Position numbers and translations under genes: made by a program. Below the pieces are notes generated by a model, which worked only from the letters and a program-made list of their open reading frames with translations, made no database searches and had not been told where the DNA came from. 64,000 bases of DNA from Klebsiella quasipneumoniae subsp. quasipneumoniae (lineage in GTDB: Bacteria > Pseudomonadota > Gammaproteobacteria > Enterobacterales > Enterobacteriaceae): contig NZ_CP084876.1 of assembly GCF_020525925.1 (NCBI RefSeq), forward strand, positions 496,001-560,000. Reading direction: 5' to 3'. Shown here piece by piece: positions 1 through 12,526 of this stretch (the stretch's first letter is position 1; each line of letters starts with the position of its first letter).

Positions 1-2786
1 GTATTCGCGCCAGCAACTTAGCCCTCAGCGGTCTGAGCGGACTGCAGCCGTTTGCCGATAAGCTGGCGCCTTCATTGGGCGAACTCTGGCGCACCACGCA
101 GCCCAGCGGCAAAATCAACCTGCTGGCTCTCGATATTCCCCTGCAGGCGACGGAGAAAACGCGCTTTCAGGCGCAGTGGAGCGATCTGGCGTGGAAGCAG
201 TGGAAGCTCCTGCCGGGAGCGGAACACTTTTCCGGCAGCCTGAATGGCAGCGTTGAGCATGGGGAACTGCGCGCGCGCATGACGAAGGCGCTGATGCCGT
301 ATACCGGTGTTTTCCGGGCCCCGCTGGAGATCGCCGCTGGCGAAGCCACCCTCAGCTGGGTAAAAAATGACAAAGGGTTTATGCTTGATGGCCGCGATAT
401 TGACGTGCAGGCGACGGGGGTACGCGCCCGCGGCGGCTTCCGCTATCTGCAACCGCAGGGGGACGATCCCTGGCTGGGCATTCTGGCGGGGATCAGCACC
501 AACGATGGCGGCCAGGCGTGGCGTTACTTCCCGGAAAACCTGATGGGCAAAGCGCTGGTGGACTATCTCAGCAGCGCGATAAAAGCCGGACAGGCACGCG
601 ATGCGACGCTGGTGTATGGCGGCAACCCACATCTGTTCCCGTATCCGCACAACGAAGGACAGTTCCAGGTTTACGTCCCGCTGAAGAATGCCACTTTCGC
701 TTTTCAACCGGACTGGCCGGCGCTGACCGGGTTGAATATCGACCTTAATTTTATCAACAGCGGCCTGTGGATGCGGGCGGAGAAAGCGATGCTCGGCAAC
801 GTAACCGCCAGCAATCTCGATGCCGCGATCCCGGATTATGCACAGGAAAAACTGCTGATTGATGCCGATATCAAAGGCCCGGGGAAAGAGGTGGGACCTT
901 ATTTCAACACCACGCCGCTGAAAGAGACCCTGGGAGCGGCGCTGGATTCCCTGCAGCTGGATGGTGATGTAAGCGCTCGCTTACATCTGAACATTCCCCT
1001 CGATGGCGAAATGACCACCGCGAAAGGCGATGTGCATCTGCAGAATAACGATCTGTTTATCAAGCCGTTAGATACCACGCTGCAGAATCTGAGCGGTAAT
1101 TTCAGCTTTGTGAATGGCGATCTTAATAGTCAAACGTTGAGCGCGACCTGGTTTAATCAGCCGCTGAACCTCAATTTTTCCACCCGCGAAGGCGAAAAAG
1201 CATTTCTGGTGGATGTCGGGATGAACGCCAGCTGGCAACCGTCGCGCACCGGGCTGCTGCCGAAAGCGGTTAATGAGGCGCTGAGCGGTAGCGTTCCTTG
1301 GGAGGGTAAAGTCGCTATCGAACTGCCGTACCATGGCAATGCCAGCTATAAGGTTGATATCAATGGCGATCTGAAGAATGTGAGCAGTCACTTACCTTCA
1401 CCGGTCAACAAGCCCGCTGGCGAACCCCTGCCGGTCAAAATTAATGTTGCCGGCGGTCTGAGCAGCTTCGACCTGACCGGTTCCGTTGGCGCGAAGAATC
1501 ATATCAACAGCCGCTGGTTGCTGAACCGTAAGCTGACGCTGGACAGAGCGATCCTCACGACGGACAGCAAAGGCCCCTCTCCGCTGCCCGACCAGCCCGG
1601 CGTTGAGCTCAATCTGCCGCCGATGGATGGCGCGCAGTGGCTGGCGCTGTTCCAGAAGGGCGCGGCGAATGAAGTCAGCAGCAGCGTCCTCTTTCCACCG
1701 CGCATTGTGCTGCGTACGCCGTCGCTTGCGCTGGCCGGCCAGCAATGGAACAACGTGAGTCTGATGTCGCAGCCGGTCACCGGCGGTTCACAGGTTGAGG
1801 CGCAGGGGCGCGAGATCAACGCCACCCTGACGATGCGCGACAATGCCCCGTGGCTGGCAAATGTGCGTTATCTCTATTTCAACCCGGCCAGCGCCAGCGG
1901 CAAGGGCGGAACGGAGAACGTGGCCCCGCAGGCGGAGACGCGGCCGGATTTCCACGGTTGGCCCGATCTGCAGCTGCGCTGCGCGGAATGCTGGCTGTGG
2001 GGGCAAAAATATGGCCGTATCGACGGCGATGTGGCGATCAAGGGCGATACCTTAACGCTCTCCAATGGCCTGGTGGATACCGGGTTTGGCCGGCTGACGA
2101 CCGACGGCGTGTGGGTTAACGCCCCTTCCGGGGTGCGCACCTCGCTGAAAGGCAGACTGCATGGCAATAAAACGGATGAATTTGCGGATTTCTTTGGCGT
2201 TTCCACACCGGTGAAGGATTCGCCGTTTGATATCGACTACGATCTGCACTGGCGCGCGCCGCCCTGGTCACCCGATGTCGCGTCGCTCAATGGGATCATT
2301 AAAAGCCACCTCGGCAAGGGTCAGTTTACCGACCTGAGTACCGGACACGCAGGCCAGCTGCTGCGTTTGCTGAGCGTCGATGCCCTGCTGCGCAAACTGC
2401 GCTTCGACTTCAGCGATACCTTTAGCGAAGGATTTTACTTCGACTCGATTAACAGTACGGCCTGGATTAAGGATGGTGTACTGCATACCGATGATACGCT
2501 GGTGGATGGCCTGGAGGCGGACATTGCCATGAAAGGGTCGGTCGATCTGGTGCGTCGTCATCTGGACCTGCAGGCGGTGGTGGCGCCGGAGATATCCGCG
2601 ACCGTCGGCGTGGCGGCGGCCTTCGCCGTCAACCCGATTGTCGGCGCGGCGGTGTTTGCCGCCAGCAAGGTGCTGGGGCCGCTGTGGAACAAAGTCTCGA
2701 TACTGCGCTATCGCATCACCGGCCCGATTGACCAGCCGCAGATCAATGAAGTGCTGCGCCAGGCGCGCAGCAACAAAAAGCAATGA
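1..2786 (+). CDS. yhdP: YhdP, AsmA-like envelope protein (5' end outside window)
   Basis: The frame is open from base 3, so the start lies upstream; about 928 residues are present. E. coli YhdP has about 1,266, so roughly the first quarter is missing. YhdP belongs to the AsmA-like family of long inner-membrane-anchored proteins that, with TamB and YdbH, carry phospholipids toward the outer membrane. The visible part shows the repetitive beta-rich AsmA pattern (repeated short D-G-D-V/I strands) and a hydrophobic Ala/Val/Gly-rich stretch near the C-terminus, ending in a basic tail. It precedes tldD by 87 bp in the same direction, as in E. coli. No frameshift is seen. The N-terminal transmembrane anchor cannot be assessed. 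Identity is firm by context and sequence character. Confidence 0.93.
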   Translation, partial: IRASNLALSGLSGLQPFADKLAPSLGELWRTTQPSGKINLLALDIPLQATEKTRFQAQWSDLAWKQWKLLPGAEHFSGSLNGSVEHGELRARMTKALMPYTGVFRAPLEIAAGEATLSWVKNDKGFMLDGRDIDVQATGVRARGGFRYLQPQGDDPWLGILAGISTNDGGQAWRYFPENLMGKALVDYLSSAIKAGQARDATLVYGGNPHLFPYPHNEGQFQVYVPLKNATFAFQPDWPALTGLNIDLNFINSGLWMRAEKAMLGNVTASNLDAAIPDYAQEKLLIDADIKGPGKEVGPYFNTTPLKETLGAALDSLQLDGDVSARLHLNIPLDGEMTTAKGDVHLQNNDLFIKPLDTTLQNLSGNFSFVNGDLNSQTLSATWFNQPLNLNFSTREGEKAFLVDVGMNASWQPSRTGLLPKAVNEALSGSVPWEGKVAIELPYHGNASYKVDINGDLKNVSSHLPSPVNKPAGEPLPVKINVAGGLSSFDLTGSVGAKNHINSRWLLNRKLTLDRAILTTDSKGPSPLPDQPGVELNLPPMDGAQWLALFQKGAANEVSSSVLFPPRIVLRTPSLALAGQQWNNVSLMSQPVTGGSQVEAQGREINATLTMRDNAPWLANVRYLYFNPASASGKGGTENVAPQAETRPDFHGWPDLQLRCAECWLWGQKYGRIDGDVAIKGDTLTLSNGLVDTGFGRLTTDGVWVNAPSGVRTSLKGRLHGNKTDEFADFFGVSTPVKDSPFDIDYDLHWRAPPWSPDVASLNGIIKSHLGKGQFTDLSTGHAGQLLRLLSVDALLRKLRFDFSDTFSEGFYFDSINSTAWIKDGVLHTDDTLVDGLEADIAMKGSVDLVRRHLDLQAVVAPEISATVGVAAAFAVNPIVGAAVFAASKVLGPLWNKVSILRYRITGPIDQPQINEVLRQARSNKKQ

Positions 2787-2822
2787 TTTGACGATTGCCG
2801 GGAATTGCCGCAATCTCAATAG

Positions 2823-4319
<1,497 letters not shown>

Positions 4320-4328
4320 TCCTGAGCG

Positions 4329-4351
4329 GGTTCCCGGCGTCGCCGGGAACC
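4329..4351. terminator. Hairpin between convergent tldD and aaeR
   Basis: Perfect 11-bp arms (GGTTCCCGGCG / CGCCGGGAACC) around a one-base centre fill the 35-bp gap between the facing genes. Neither side has a clear T run, so it is a terminator-like structure and not a proven intrinsic terminator. Confidence 0.45.
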
Positions 4352-4354
4352 GCT

Positions 4355-5284
4355 TCAGCGGGCGATCCCTCTGCCGTGCATCCCCTGATAGATCTTCGCC
4401 ACGTCGACAAAATACTCCGTCAGATAATTGATACAGACCTGCACTTTCAGCGGCAGTTTATCCTTTTCGGTGTACAGGGCGTAGACCGGACGCGGATCGG
4501 ACTGGTAGCTCGGCAGCAGGATCTCAAGCTCACCGCGATTGATCTCTTCGATCGCCCACATCAACGGCACATAGGCGATACCCACCCCGGCGGTCAGCCA
4601 GCGCACCAGCGTCATGGGATCATTGGTCACAAAGCGCCCCTGCGGGGTCAGGCGGGTTGAGATCCCTTCCGGCGCGATAATGACAAACTCATTGTCCGGC
4701 CGCACGCTATATTCCAGCCAGGCATGCCCGGCAAGATCGGCCGGTTTCTCAGGATTGCCAGCCTGCGCCAGATAGCTTTTCGCGGCGCATAACACCATCG
4801 GCATTGAGCCCAGACGGCGGGAAAAAAGACTGGAATCCTGCAGGGCGCCCACGCGGATCACCACGTCAAGACCGTCGGCGATCAGGTCCGGCGCAGGTAT
4901 GCCGGTGACCAGATTGACGGAGAGCCCGGGGTATTCTTTCAGCATTTTCGCCGTTATGCGCGCCAGAACATTCTGTGCCATAGTTGAAGAGCAGCCGATA
5001 CGCAGCGTTCCGATAGGGGTGTTGTTAAATGCGTATAATTGCTCATGGACATCCTGTGCTTCAAACAGCATCCTACGGCAGCCCTGATAGTAAATTTTAC
5101 CCGCTTCCGTTAAGCCAAGGCTGCGGGTGCTGCGGTTGAGCAGCTTCACCTGCAGTTCATCTTCCAGTTTGGCGACGGTCTGACTGATCGAGGAAACGCT
5201 CATCTGAAGCTGGCGGGCCGCTGCGGTGAAGGAACCTAATTCGACCACTTTGGCGAAAACGGACATGCGCTTTAATCGTTCCAT
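4355..5284 (-). CDS. aaeR: AaeR, LysR-type regulator of aaeXAB
   Basis: 309 residues, typical LysR length. An N-terminal winged helix-turn-helix (about residues 1-60, with SFTAAARQLQMSVSSISQT) is followed by the two-lobed periplasmic-binding-like effector domain (about 90-295). In E. coli AaeR responds to aromatic carboxylic acids such as p-hydroxybenzoate and activates the divergent aaeXAB efflux operon. The same divergent arrangement is present here with a 131-bp control region. The gene is convergent with tldD. Sequence and synteny both support the call. Confidence 0.93.
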   Translation of the reverse strand: MERLKRMSVFAKVVELGSFTAAARQLQMSVSSISQTVAKLEDELQVKLLNRSTRSLGLTEAGKIYYQGCRRMLFEAQDVHEQLYAFNNTPIGTLRIGCSSTMAQNVLARITAKMLKEYPGLSVNLVTGIPAPDLIADGLDVVIRVGALQDSSLFSRRLGSMPMVLCAAKSYLAQAGNPEKPADLAGHAWLEYSVRPDNEFVIIAPEGISTRLTPQGRFVTNDPMTLVRWLTAGVGIAYVPLMWAIEEINRGELEILLPSYQSDPRPVYALYTEKDKLPLKVQVCINYLTEYFVDVAKIYQGMHGRGIAR

Positions 5285-5302
5285 TATTCACTCTGGCTTA
5301 AA

Positions 5303-5318
5303 AGTGATTTAGATCACA
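5303..5318. promoter_or_regulatory. CRP-like (possibly FNR-like) site between aaeR and aaeX
   Basis: AGTGA-TTTAGA-TCACA matches 9 of 10 core bases of the CRP consensus TGTGA-N6-TCACA. The inner TGAT-N4-ATCA symmetry also resembles FNR sites. It lies 18 bp from the aaeR start and about 98 bp upstream of aaeX, so it could serve either promoter. The LysR T-N11-A box of AaeR should be in the same gap but I could not single it out. Confidence 0.5.
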
Positions 5319-5415
5319 CATTGTAGATAATGCGGCAATCGTTACGTTAATATATTGTTAGCTACATAATAAACGCATCTGCTCACTACCTGTACGCTTC
5401 TTATTCAAGGTCATC

Positions 5416-5619
5416 ATGAGTCTGTTTCCTGTCATCGTGATTTTCGGCTTATCGTTTCCGCCGATCTTCTTCGAGTTGCTTTTGTCGCTGGCCATCTTCT
5501 GGCTGGTGCACCGATTGCTGGTTCCGACCGGCATTTACGATTTTGTCTGGCACCCTGCACTGTTTAATACGGCGCTATATTGCTGCCTTTTTTATTTGAT
5601 ATCGCGCTTGTTCGTTTGA
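5416..5619 (+). CDS. aaeX: AaeX, small membrane protein of the efflux operon
   Basis: 67 residues, the standard AaeX length. It is a DUF1656 protein with two hydrophobic segments (about residues 5-30 and 45-66), so an inner-membrane protein. Its exact role in the AaeAB pump is not established; it is always the first gene of the operon. A Shine-Dalgarno-like AAGGTCATC precedes the ATG. The gene ends 7 bp before aaeA. Confidence 0.93.
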
Positions 5620-5626
5620 GGTTGAT

Positions 5627-6559
5627 GTGAAAACACTAACAAGAAATATCCTCCGTACCGCTATTACCGTGATACTGGTCATTTTGGCCTTCGTGGCGAT
5701 TTTCCGCGCCTGGGTTTACTACACCGCTTCGCCGTGGACGCGGGATGCGCGTTTTAGCGCCGACATTGTGGCCATTGCCCCCGACGTCTCCGGGCTAATT
5801 TCCCAGGTAAACGTCAAGGATAACCAACTGGTTAAGAAAGACCAGGTATTGTTTGTTATTGACCAACCCCGTTACCAAAAAGCGCTGGCGCAGGCGGAAG
5901 CCGATGTCGCCTACTACCAGACCTTAGCCCAGGAAAAACGTGTCGAAGCCGGTCGGCGTAATAAGCTTGGCGTCCAGGCGATGTCGCGGGAAGAGATTGA
6001 CCAGGCGAACAACGTGCTGCAGACCGTTGAGCATCAGCTGGCGAAAGCGGTGGCCAGCCGCGACCTGGCCAGACTGGACCTGCAGCGCACAGAGATTCGC
6101 GCCCCCGCGGATGGCTGGGTGACCAACCTTAACGTCTATACCGGGGAATTTATCACCCGCGGCTCCACGGCGGTGGCGCTGGTGAAAGAGAATACATTTT
6201 ACGTCATGGCCTATCTGGAAGAGACCAAACTGGAAGGCGTCCGCCCTGGATACCGGGCGGAAATTACCCCGCTTGGCAGCAGCAAAACCATTAAAGGCAC
6301 GGTGGACAGTATCGCTGCGGGGGTAACCAACGCCAGCAGCAGCAGCGACTCGAAAGGGATGGCTTCGGTGGATTCCAACCTTGAATGGGTGCGTCTGGCG
6401 CAGCGTGTGCCGGTTCGTATTCGCCTTGACCACCAGCAGGGGAATCTGTGGCCATCGGGCACGACGGCGACGGTGGTGATCACCGGTAAAGAAGACCGTG
6501 ATACCAGCCAGGCCAACTTCTTCCAGAAACTGGCTATGCGCCTGCGCGAATTCGGTTAA
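5627..6559 (+). CDS. aaeA: AaeA, membrane-fusion (adaptor) subunit of p-hydroxybenzoate efflux
   Basis: 310 residues starting at GTG, preceded by a TGAGG ribosome site that overlaps the aaeX stop region. It has an N-terminal signal anchor (about residues 10-30), a lipoyl/biotinyl half motif near residues 45-75, an alpha-helical hairpin (about 80-150), the second lipoyl half and a beta-barrel. This is the HlyD/EmrA-like adaptor layout. It bridges AaeB to the periplasm for export of aromatic carboxylic acids when metabolism is out of balance. It sits between aaeX and aaeB, 5 bp from the latter. Confidence 0.95.
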   Translation: MKTLTRNILRTAITVILVILAFVAIFRAWVYYTASPWTRDARFSADIVAIAPDVSGLISQVNVKDNQLVKKDQVLFVIDQPRYQKALAQAEADVAYYQTLAQEKRVEAGRRNKLGVQAMSREEIDQANNVLQTVEHQLAKAVASRDLARLDLQRTEIRAPADGWVTNLNVYTGEFITRGSTAVALVKENTFYVMAYLEETKLEGVRPGYRAEITPLGSSKTIKGTVDSIAAGVTNASSSSDSKGMASVDSNLEWVRLAQRVPVRIRLDHQQGNLWPSGTTATVVITGKEDRDTSQANFFQKLAMRLREFG

Positions 6560-6564
6560 TCGCT

Positions 6565-8532
6565 ATGGGGACATATACTATTGCTCCCCAGCATCTCCGC
6601 TTTGCTATTAAGCTTGCATGCGCGGTGGTGTTGGCGCTGTTCGTCGGCTTCCATTTTCAGCTCGAAACGCCGCGCTGGGCGGTGCTGACCGCGGCGATTG
6701 TCGCCGCTGGCCCGGCCTTTGCCGCCGGGGGAGAGCCGTACTCCGGCGCGATCCGCTATCGCGGCATGTTGCGTATTGCCGGGACCTTTATTGGCTGTAT
6801 TGCGGCGCTGGTCATCATCATCCTGATGATCCGCGCCCCTCTGCTGATGATGCTGGTCTGCTGCCTGTGGGCCGGGTTTTGTACCTGGGTTTCGTCGCTG
6901 GTCAAGGTCGAAAACTCCTATGCCTGGGGGCTGGCCGGATACACCGCGCTGATTATCATTATTACCATCCACACCGATCCGATGCTGGCGCCGCAGTTTG
7001 CCGTTGAGCGCTGCAGCGAAATCGTCATCGGGATTGTCAGCGCCATCGTCGCCGATCTGCTGTTCTCCCCGCGTTCGATTAAAAAAGAGATCGACCTTGA
7101 ACTGGATAACCTGCTGATTGCGCAGTATAAGCTGATGCAGTTATGCGTTGCGCACGGCGAAAAAGATGAAGTGGATCAGGCCTGGGGAGCGCTGGTGCGT
7201 CGCACCACGGCGCTGGAAGGAATGCGCAGTAACCTGATTATGGAGTCCTCTCGCTGGGCTAAGGCGAATCAACGCCTGAAGGCGATCAATACCCTCTCGC
7301 TAACGCTTATCACCCAGGCTTGCGAAACCTACCTGATTCAGAACTCGCGCCCGGAAATGGTGACGGACGACTACCGCGAGCTGTTCGCTGAGCCGGTTGA
7401 GACGGTGCAGGATGTTCACCAGCAGCTGAAGCGTATGCGTCGCTTCCTGACCTGGAAAGGCGAGCATAATACGCCGGTCACCATCTACAGCTGGGTAGGC
7501 GCAGCCACCCGTTACCTGCTGCTTAAGCGTGGCGTGGTGGGCAACACCAAAATCAGCCGCATCGAAGACGGTGTATTGCGCGGCGAAACGGTGGTTAAAG
7601 TGGAGTCCGCCGAGCGTCACCACGCGATGGTGAACTTCTGGCGTACCTCTGTCTCCTGTATCCTTGGGACGTTGTTCTGGCTGTGGACGGGCTGGACCTC
7701 AGGCAGCGGCGCAATGGTGATGATTGCCGTGGTTACCGCGCTGGCGATGCGCTTGCCTAACCCGCGAATGGTGGCGATAGACTTTCTCTACGGTACTCTG
7801 GCGGCGTTACCGCTGGGTACCCTGTACTTTCTGGTGATCATGCCGGCGACGCAGCAGAGTATGCTGTTGCTTTGTATCAGCCTGGCGGCGATGGCGTTTT
7901 TTATCGGTATCGAAGTGCAGAAAAGGCGCCTCGGATCGCTGGGGGCGCTGGCGAGCACCATCAACATTCTGGTGCTGGATAACCCGATGCAGTTCCAGTT
8001 CAGTCAGTTCCTCGATAGCGCGCTGGGGCAGATCGTCGGTTGTTTCCTCGCCCTGATGGTTATTCTCATTGTCAGGGATAACTCCCGGGCAAGAACCGGT
8101 CGGGTGCTGCTGAACCAGTTTGTCTCCGCGGCGGTCTCTTCGCTGACCACCAACTCGGCGCGTCGCAAAGAGAATCATCTGCCCGCGCTCTATCAGCAGC
8201 TGTTTTTATTGCTCAACAAATTCCCTGGCGATGTCGCCCGTTTCCGTCTGGCGTTGACGTTAATCATTGCCCACCAGCGCCTGCGCGATGCGCCCGTGCC
8301 GGTGAATGAGGATCTGTCGGCGTTCCATCGCCAGCTGCGACGTACCGCGGATCATGTGATCTCCGCCGGGAGCGATGATAAGCGTCGGCGCTACTTTACC
8401 CGGCTGCTGGCGGAGCTTGATGTTTATCAGGAGAAGCTGCGGGTCTGGGAGGCTTCGCCGCAGGTGACCGAGCCGGTACGGCGACTGGTTGAGATGTTGC
8501 ACAAGTACCAGCATGTGCTGACCAGCAGTTAA
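6565..8532 (+). CDS. aaeB: AaeB, FUSC-type inner-membrane efflux pump subunit
   Basis: 655 residues, matching E. coli AaeB. It belongs to the aromatic acid exporter (FUSC/PF04632) family, with two membrane blocks of about five or six helices (about residues 12-170 and 355-510) separated and followed by cytoplasmic helical domains. Together with AaeA it forms a metabolic relief valve for hydroxylated aromatic acids. It starts 5 bp after aaeA and is the last gene of the operon, followed directly by a strong intrinsic terminator. Confidence 0.95.
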   Translation: MGTYTIAPQHLRFAIKLACAVVLALFVGFHFQLETPRWAVLTAAIVAAGPAFAAGGEPYSGAIRYRGMLRIAGTFIGCIAALVIIILMIRAPLLMMLVCCLWAGFCTWVSSLVKVENSYAWGLAGYTALIIIITIHTDPMLAPQFAVERCSEIVIGIVSAIVADLLFSPRSIKKEIDLELDNLLIAQYKLMQLCVAHGEKDEVDQAWGALVRRTTALEGMRSNLIMESSRWAKANQRLKAINTLSLTLITQACETYLIQNSRPEMVTDDYRELFAEPVETVQDVHQQLKRMRRFLTWKGEHNTPVTIYSWVGAATRYLLLKRGVVGNTKISRIEDGVLRGETVVKVESAERHHAMVNFWRTSVSCILGTLFWLWTGWTSGSGAMVMIAVVTALAMRLPNPRMVAIDFLYGTLAALPLGTLYFLVIMPATQQSMLLLCISLAAMAFFIGIEVQKRRLGSLGALASTINILVLDNPMQFQFSQFLDSALGQIVGCFLALMVILIVRDNSRARTGRVLLNQFVSAAVSSLTTNSARRKENHLPALYQQLFLLLNKFPGDVARFRLALTLIIAHQRLRDAPVPVNEDLSAFHRQLRRTADHVISAGSDDKRRRYFTRLLAELDVYQEKLRVWEASPQVTEPVRRLVEMLHKYQHVLTSS

Positions 8533-8538
8533 CCCATA

Positions 8539-8565
8539 AACCGACGCCCAGGCGTCGGTTTTTTT
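8539..8565 (+). terminator. Intrinsic terminator of aaeXAB
   Basis: Perfect inverted repeat AACCGACGCC / GGCGTCGGTT followed directly by a T run, 7 bp after the aaeB stop codon. Confidence 0.87.
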
Positions 8566-8611
8566 ATCGCTATACTTAACGGCGACAGGAAGAGAAGCGG
8601 GAGGGGCTGCC

Positions 8612-8887
8612 ATGACCACCTATACGTTTGATTTTGACGAAATCGCCGAGCAACAGGATTTCTACCGGGAGTTTTCCCGCACCTTCGAGCTGGCACAGGA
8701 TAAGGTCAACAACCTTGATTCGCTATGGGACGCGGTGACCGGTGGGCTGCTGCCGCTGCCGCTGGACATTGAGTTCATCCATTTAAATGACAAGCAGCGT
8801 CGGCGCTTTGGGGCGTTAATTTTATTATTTGATGAAGCAGAGGAAGAGCTGGAGGGGGAGTTACGTTTTAACGCCCGGCAGGCATAA
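8612..8887 (+). CDS. yhcO: YhcO, barstar-family protein
   Basis: 91 residues. The sequence ([17 protein letters not shown] start, acidic, ending in an E-rich helix) fits the barstar-like PF01337 family, whose founder inhibits the ribonuclease barnase. No barnase-like gene is seen nearby, so the partner is unknown, as for the E. coli homologue. The ATG follows GGGAGGGGC, a strong ribosome site. It lies between the aaeB terminator and the convergent yhcN pair. Confidence 0.88.
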   Translation: MTTYTFDFDEIAEQQDFYREFSRTFELAQDKVNNLDSLWDAVTGGLLPLPLDIEFIHLNDKQRRRFGALILLFDEAEEELEGELRFNARQA

Positions 8888-8910
8888 AAAAGCCCCCGGC
8901 AGGCGGGGGC
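8886..8910 (-). terminator. Terminator of the proximal yhcN copy
   Basis: Arms GCCCCCG / CGGGGGC lead, on the minus strand, into a six-T run (six A on the plus strand at 8886-8891). It overlaps the yhcO stop codon and ends the leftward yhcN transcript. Confidence 0.85.
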
Positions 8911-8937
8911 AAGTCGTCGAAATAAGACGACGAGGGT

Positions 8938-9204
8938 TTATTTGTACAGCTCAGCGGTGGCGTGCCAGCTATCGCCGGTACGTGCTTCAATAATACGGTA
9001 GCTGCTGGCGCCTTCTTTCTCGGCTTTAGCGGCCAGTTCCTGACGCATGTCCATTGGCGCACTACCTACCTGGGAAACCGAGATGGTGCCCATGGACTGC
9101 AGGTTCTGGGCTTGCTCAGCGTTCACTTGCTGAACGGCCGCGCTAGCGCCGAAAGAGAGAAGAGAAGCCAGGCCAAGGGATGCGATGATCATTGCGCGTT
9201 TCAT
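8938..9204 (-). CDS. yhcN: YhcN-like DUF1471 periplasmic stress protein, copy 1
   Basis: 88 residues with a clear Sec signal peptide (MKRAMIIASLGLASLLSFGASA, cleavage after about residue 22) and the YdgH/BhsA/McbA (DUF1471) fold ending in SSYRIIEARTGD-WHATAELYK. Small proteins of this family are periplasmic and linked to acid, peroxide and biofilm stress; YhcN itself is tied to cytoplasmic acidification in E. coli. The C-terminal 20 residues are almost identical to those of the next gene, showing a tandem duplication. The start is supported by GGAGTAAAG shortly upstream. Confidence 0.9.
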   Translation of the reverse strand: MKRAMIIASLGLASLLSFGASAAVQQVNAEQAQNLQSMGTISVSQVGSAPMDMRQELAAKAEKEGASSYRIIEARTGDSWHATAELYK

Positions 9205-9303
9205 AATCTTTACTCCAGTCTTTGTTTTGCCGCGGCGGGGCGATGAATGAGGCCGGGCCGCGGTAGAGAATTTTTGTCGGGTTAATCGTTGACGATCTAA
9301 AAC

Positions 9304-9567
9304 TTATTTATACAGCTCAGCAGTGGCATGCCAGTGGTCGCCAGTGCGGGCTTCGATAATGCGGTAAGAAGAAGCCCCTTCTTCCTGCGCTTTTTTGTTC
9401 AGCATTTCATGCATATCCATCGGGGAAGAGGCTACCGCGCCGACGGAAACTGTACCGATGGCCTCGCGGCCCTGGGCTTGCTCGCTGTTGATAACATCAG
9501 CGGCGAAAGCGCCAAACGACATGACGGACAGGATGCTGAGAGCTGCTACAGTGGTTTTGATTTTCAT
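9304..9567 (-). CDS. yhcN: YhcN-like DUF1471 periplasmic stress protein, copy 2
   Basis: 87 residues when started at the ATG ending at 9567, which begins a normal signal peptide (MKIKTTVAALSILSVMSFGAFA) and follows a GAGGTGAAC ribosome site. The longer frame that starts at 9624 adds a 19-residue charged stretch without a signal and is unlikely. It is a DUF1471 protein with the same C-terminal RIIEARTGD-WHATAELYK as copy 1 but a diverged middle. It is probably transcribed from the -10-like element at 9632-9637, with the downstream copy 99 bp further on. Confidence 0.9.
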   Translation of the reverse strand: MKIKTTVAALSILSVMSFGAFAADVINSEQAQGREAIGTVSVGAVASSPMDMHEMLNKKAQEEGASSYRIIEARTGDHWHATAELYK

Positions 9568-9631
9568 GATGTTCACCTCGTCGAATCTTTTTGTTGAGGG
9601 TCTTTGTTTCGTGACCCTCATCACAAAAACA

Positions 9632-9637
9632 AGTATA
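9632..9637 (-). promoter_or_regulatory. Putative -10 element for the upstream yhcN copy
   Basis: TATACT on the minus strand, about 65 bp before the start codon. I see no convincing -35 at 17 bp, as is common for activated stress promoters. Confidence 0.4.
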
Positions 9638-9913
9638 CACTAATCACCAAAAATATTAATACCATGCTAATTGTTTTGCGCGTTAATAGTTACAATAAAT
9701 TGCGCTTTTTATAACCGATAAGAATTAAAAATGACGAGTCACAGACAGAGATAAGTTTTATTTCTAATAAAATCATAAATGTATACGATTTTGATCTTTC
9801 GTGCGTTTTAGGCGTTTCCCTTACGTAAAAGAACGTATAGACAGGCTAAATCACACGAAATGTTAAATTTTTGTTGAGTTGAAAGGGGGGGAGGGAGAGA
9901 AGAGGGGGAATCA

Positions 9914-9935
9914 CCCTCTGACGGTTGCCAGAGGG
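9914..9935 (-). terminator. Hairpin after argR
   Basis: CCCTCTG / CAGAGGG arms with an 8-base loop, a few bases past the argR stop on the minus strand. What follows is C/T-rich and not a pure T run, so intrinsic termination is only likely. Confidence 0.4.
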
Positions 9936-9941
9936 GAATGC

Positions 9942-11765
<1,824 letters not shown>

Positions 11766-11780
11766 CCTCGCACGCTCAAA

Positions 11781-11808
11781 AAAGCCGGAACTGTTGTTCC
11801 GGCTTTTT
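11781..11808 (+). terminator. Intrinsic terminator of mdh
   Basis: AAAGCCGGAAC / GTTCCGGCTTT stem with a TGTT loop, ending in a T run, 16 bp past the mdh stop. Confidence 0.9.
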
Positions 11809-11896
11809 ATTACCTCACTTTTCGCCCCAATGCGCCAGCGGTCGGGCAAATCTGCTAAAATCCCCCGCGTTGTAAGCCACCAGCCATGAGGACAGC

Positions 11897-12526
11897 GTGA
11901 AAAAGATCGAAAGAAAACAGACCCGGGACCAAATCGCGCAGATGATTCGTTATCAGATCCTCTCCGGCGCCATGAAACCCGGGGAGGAATTGACTCAGGA
12001 GAACATCGCAGAACAGCTGGGACTTTCACGTATGCCGGTTAGGGAAGCGCTACAGTCCCTTGAACAGGAAGGATTTCTGGTGCGCTTGCCTAACCGACAT
12101 ATGCAGGTCTCCACGCTGGCCGTCGAGGACGTGAGCCATATTTTTCGCGTTATCGCGGTGATGGCTGCGGAACTATTTGCCCTCGTGCCGGCGAATCAGG
12201 GGGAATTACTTCGCGTACGCGCGCAGGAGCTGGCATGTGCTGGTGATAACGCCGGTGAACTGGCGTTTCATCAGTTGCTGATTTCCTATCTTGATAACCG
12301 CTATCTGGCAAAGGCGTATCAGCAATTTTTGGACGGTTATATTTCCTATGTCATTCTGTACCTGAAAGAGGATGGCCAGGAGTCGGCGCAGATCCTGAGC
12401 GAACTGGCGAGCGCCATTGGCCAGGGTGAAGGCGAAAAAATTGCTCAGGCAACACAGCGTTATTTCCTTATCCTTGCGGAGATAATGCGTCAACATATGA
12501 AGGATTGGGAAAGTGCAGAAGCCTAA
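11897..12526 (+). CDS. GntR-family regulator (FadR-like), first of an overlapping pair
   Basis: 209 residues from a GTG start with GAGGA upstream. A GntR winged helix-turn-helix fills about residues 8-75 (LTQENIAEQLGLSRMPVREA is the recognition helix region), followed by a helical FCD-type ligand domain. It overlaps the next GntR gene by 14 nt, so the two are translationally coupled. By position it matches the regulator pair beside the d-tartrate transporter in Salmonella (STM3357/STM3358, recalled). Likely role: control of the tartrate-type transporter, dehydratase and oad genes downstream. The effector is not readable from sequence. Confidence 0.85.
   Translation: MKKIERKQTRDQIAQMIRYQILSGAMKPGEELTQENIAEQLGLSRMPVREALQSLEQEGFLVRLPNRHMQVSTLAVEDVSHIFRVIAVMAAELFALVPANQGELLRVRAQELACAGDNAGELAFHQLLISYLDNRYLAKAYQQFLDGYISYVILYLKEDGQESAQILSELASAIGQGEGEKIAQATQRYFLILAEIMRQHMKDWESAEA

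Larger units (their letters stand above)
9568..9941. other. 374-bp intergenic region: yhcN promoter, AT-rich DNA, purine tract, argR 3' side
   Basis: No credible gene. From left: a GAGGGTC/GACCCTC stem-loop (9596-9619) in the presumed yhcN leader; a TATACT -10-like element on the minus strand (9632-9637); an A+T-rich stretch (about 9640-9880); a 30-base all-purine run (9881-9910); and the argR hairpin (9914-9935). Confidence 0.6.

Noticed and set aside
4376..4660. Small plus-strand ORF inside aaeR
   Set aside because: It is fully inside aaeR on the other strand, without support.
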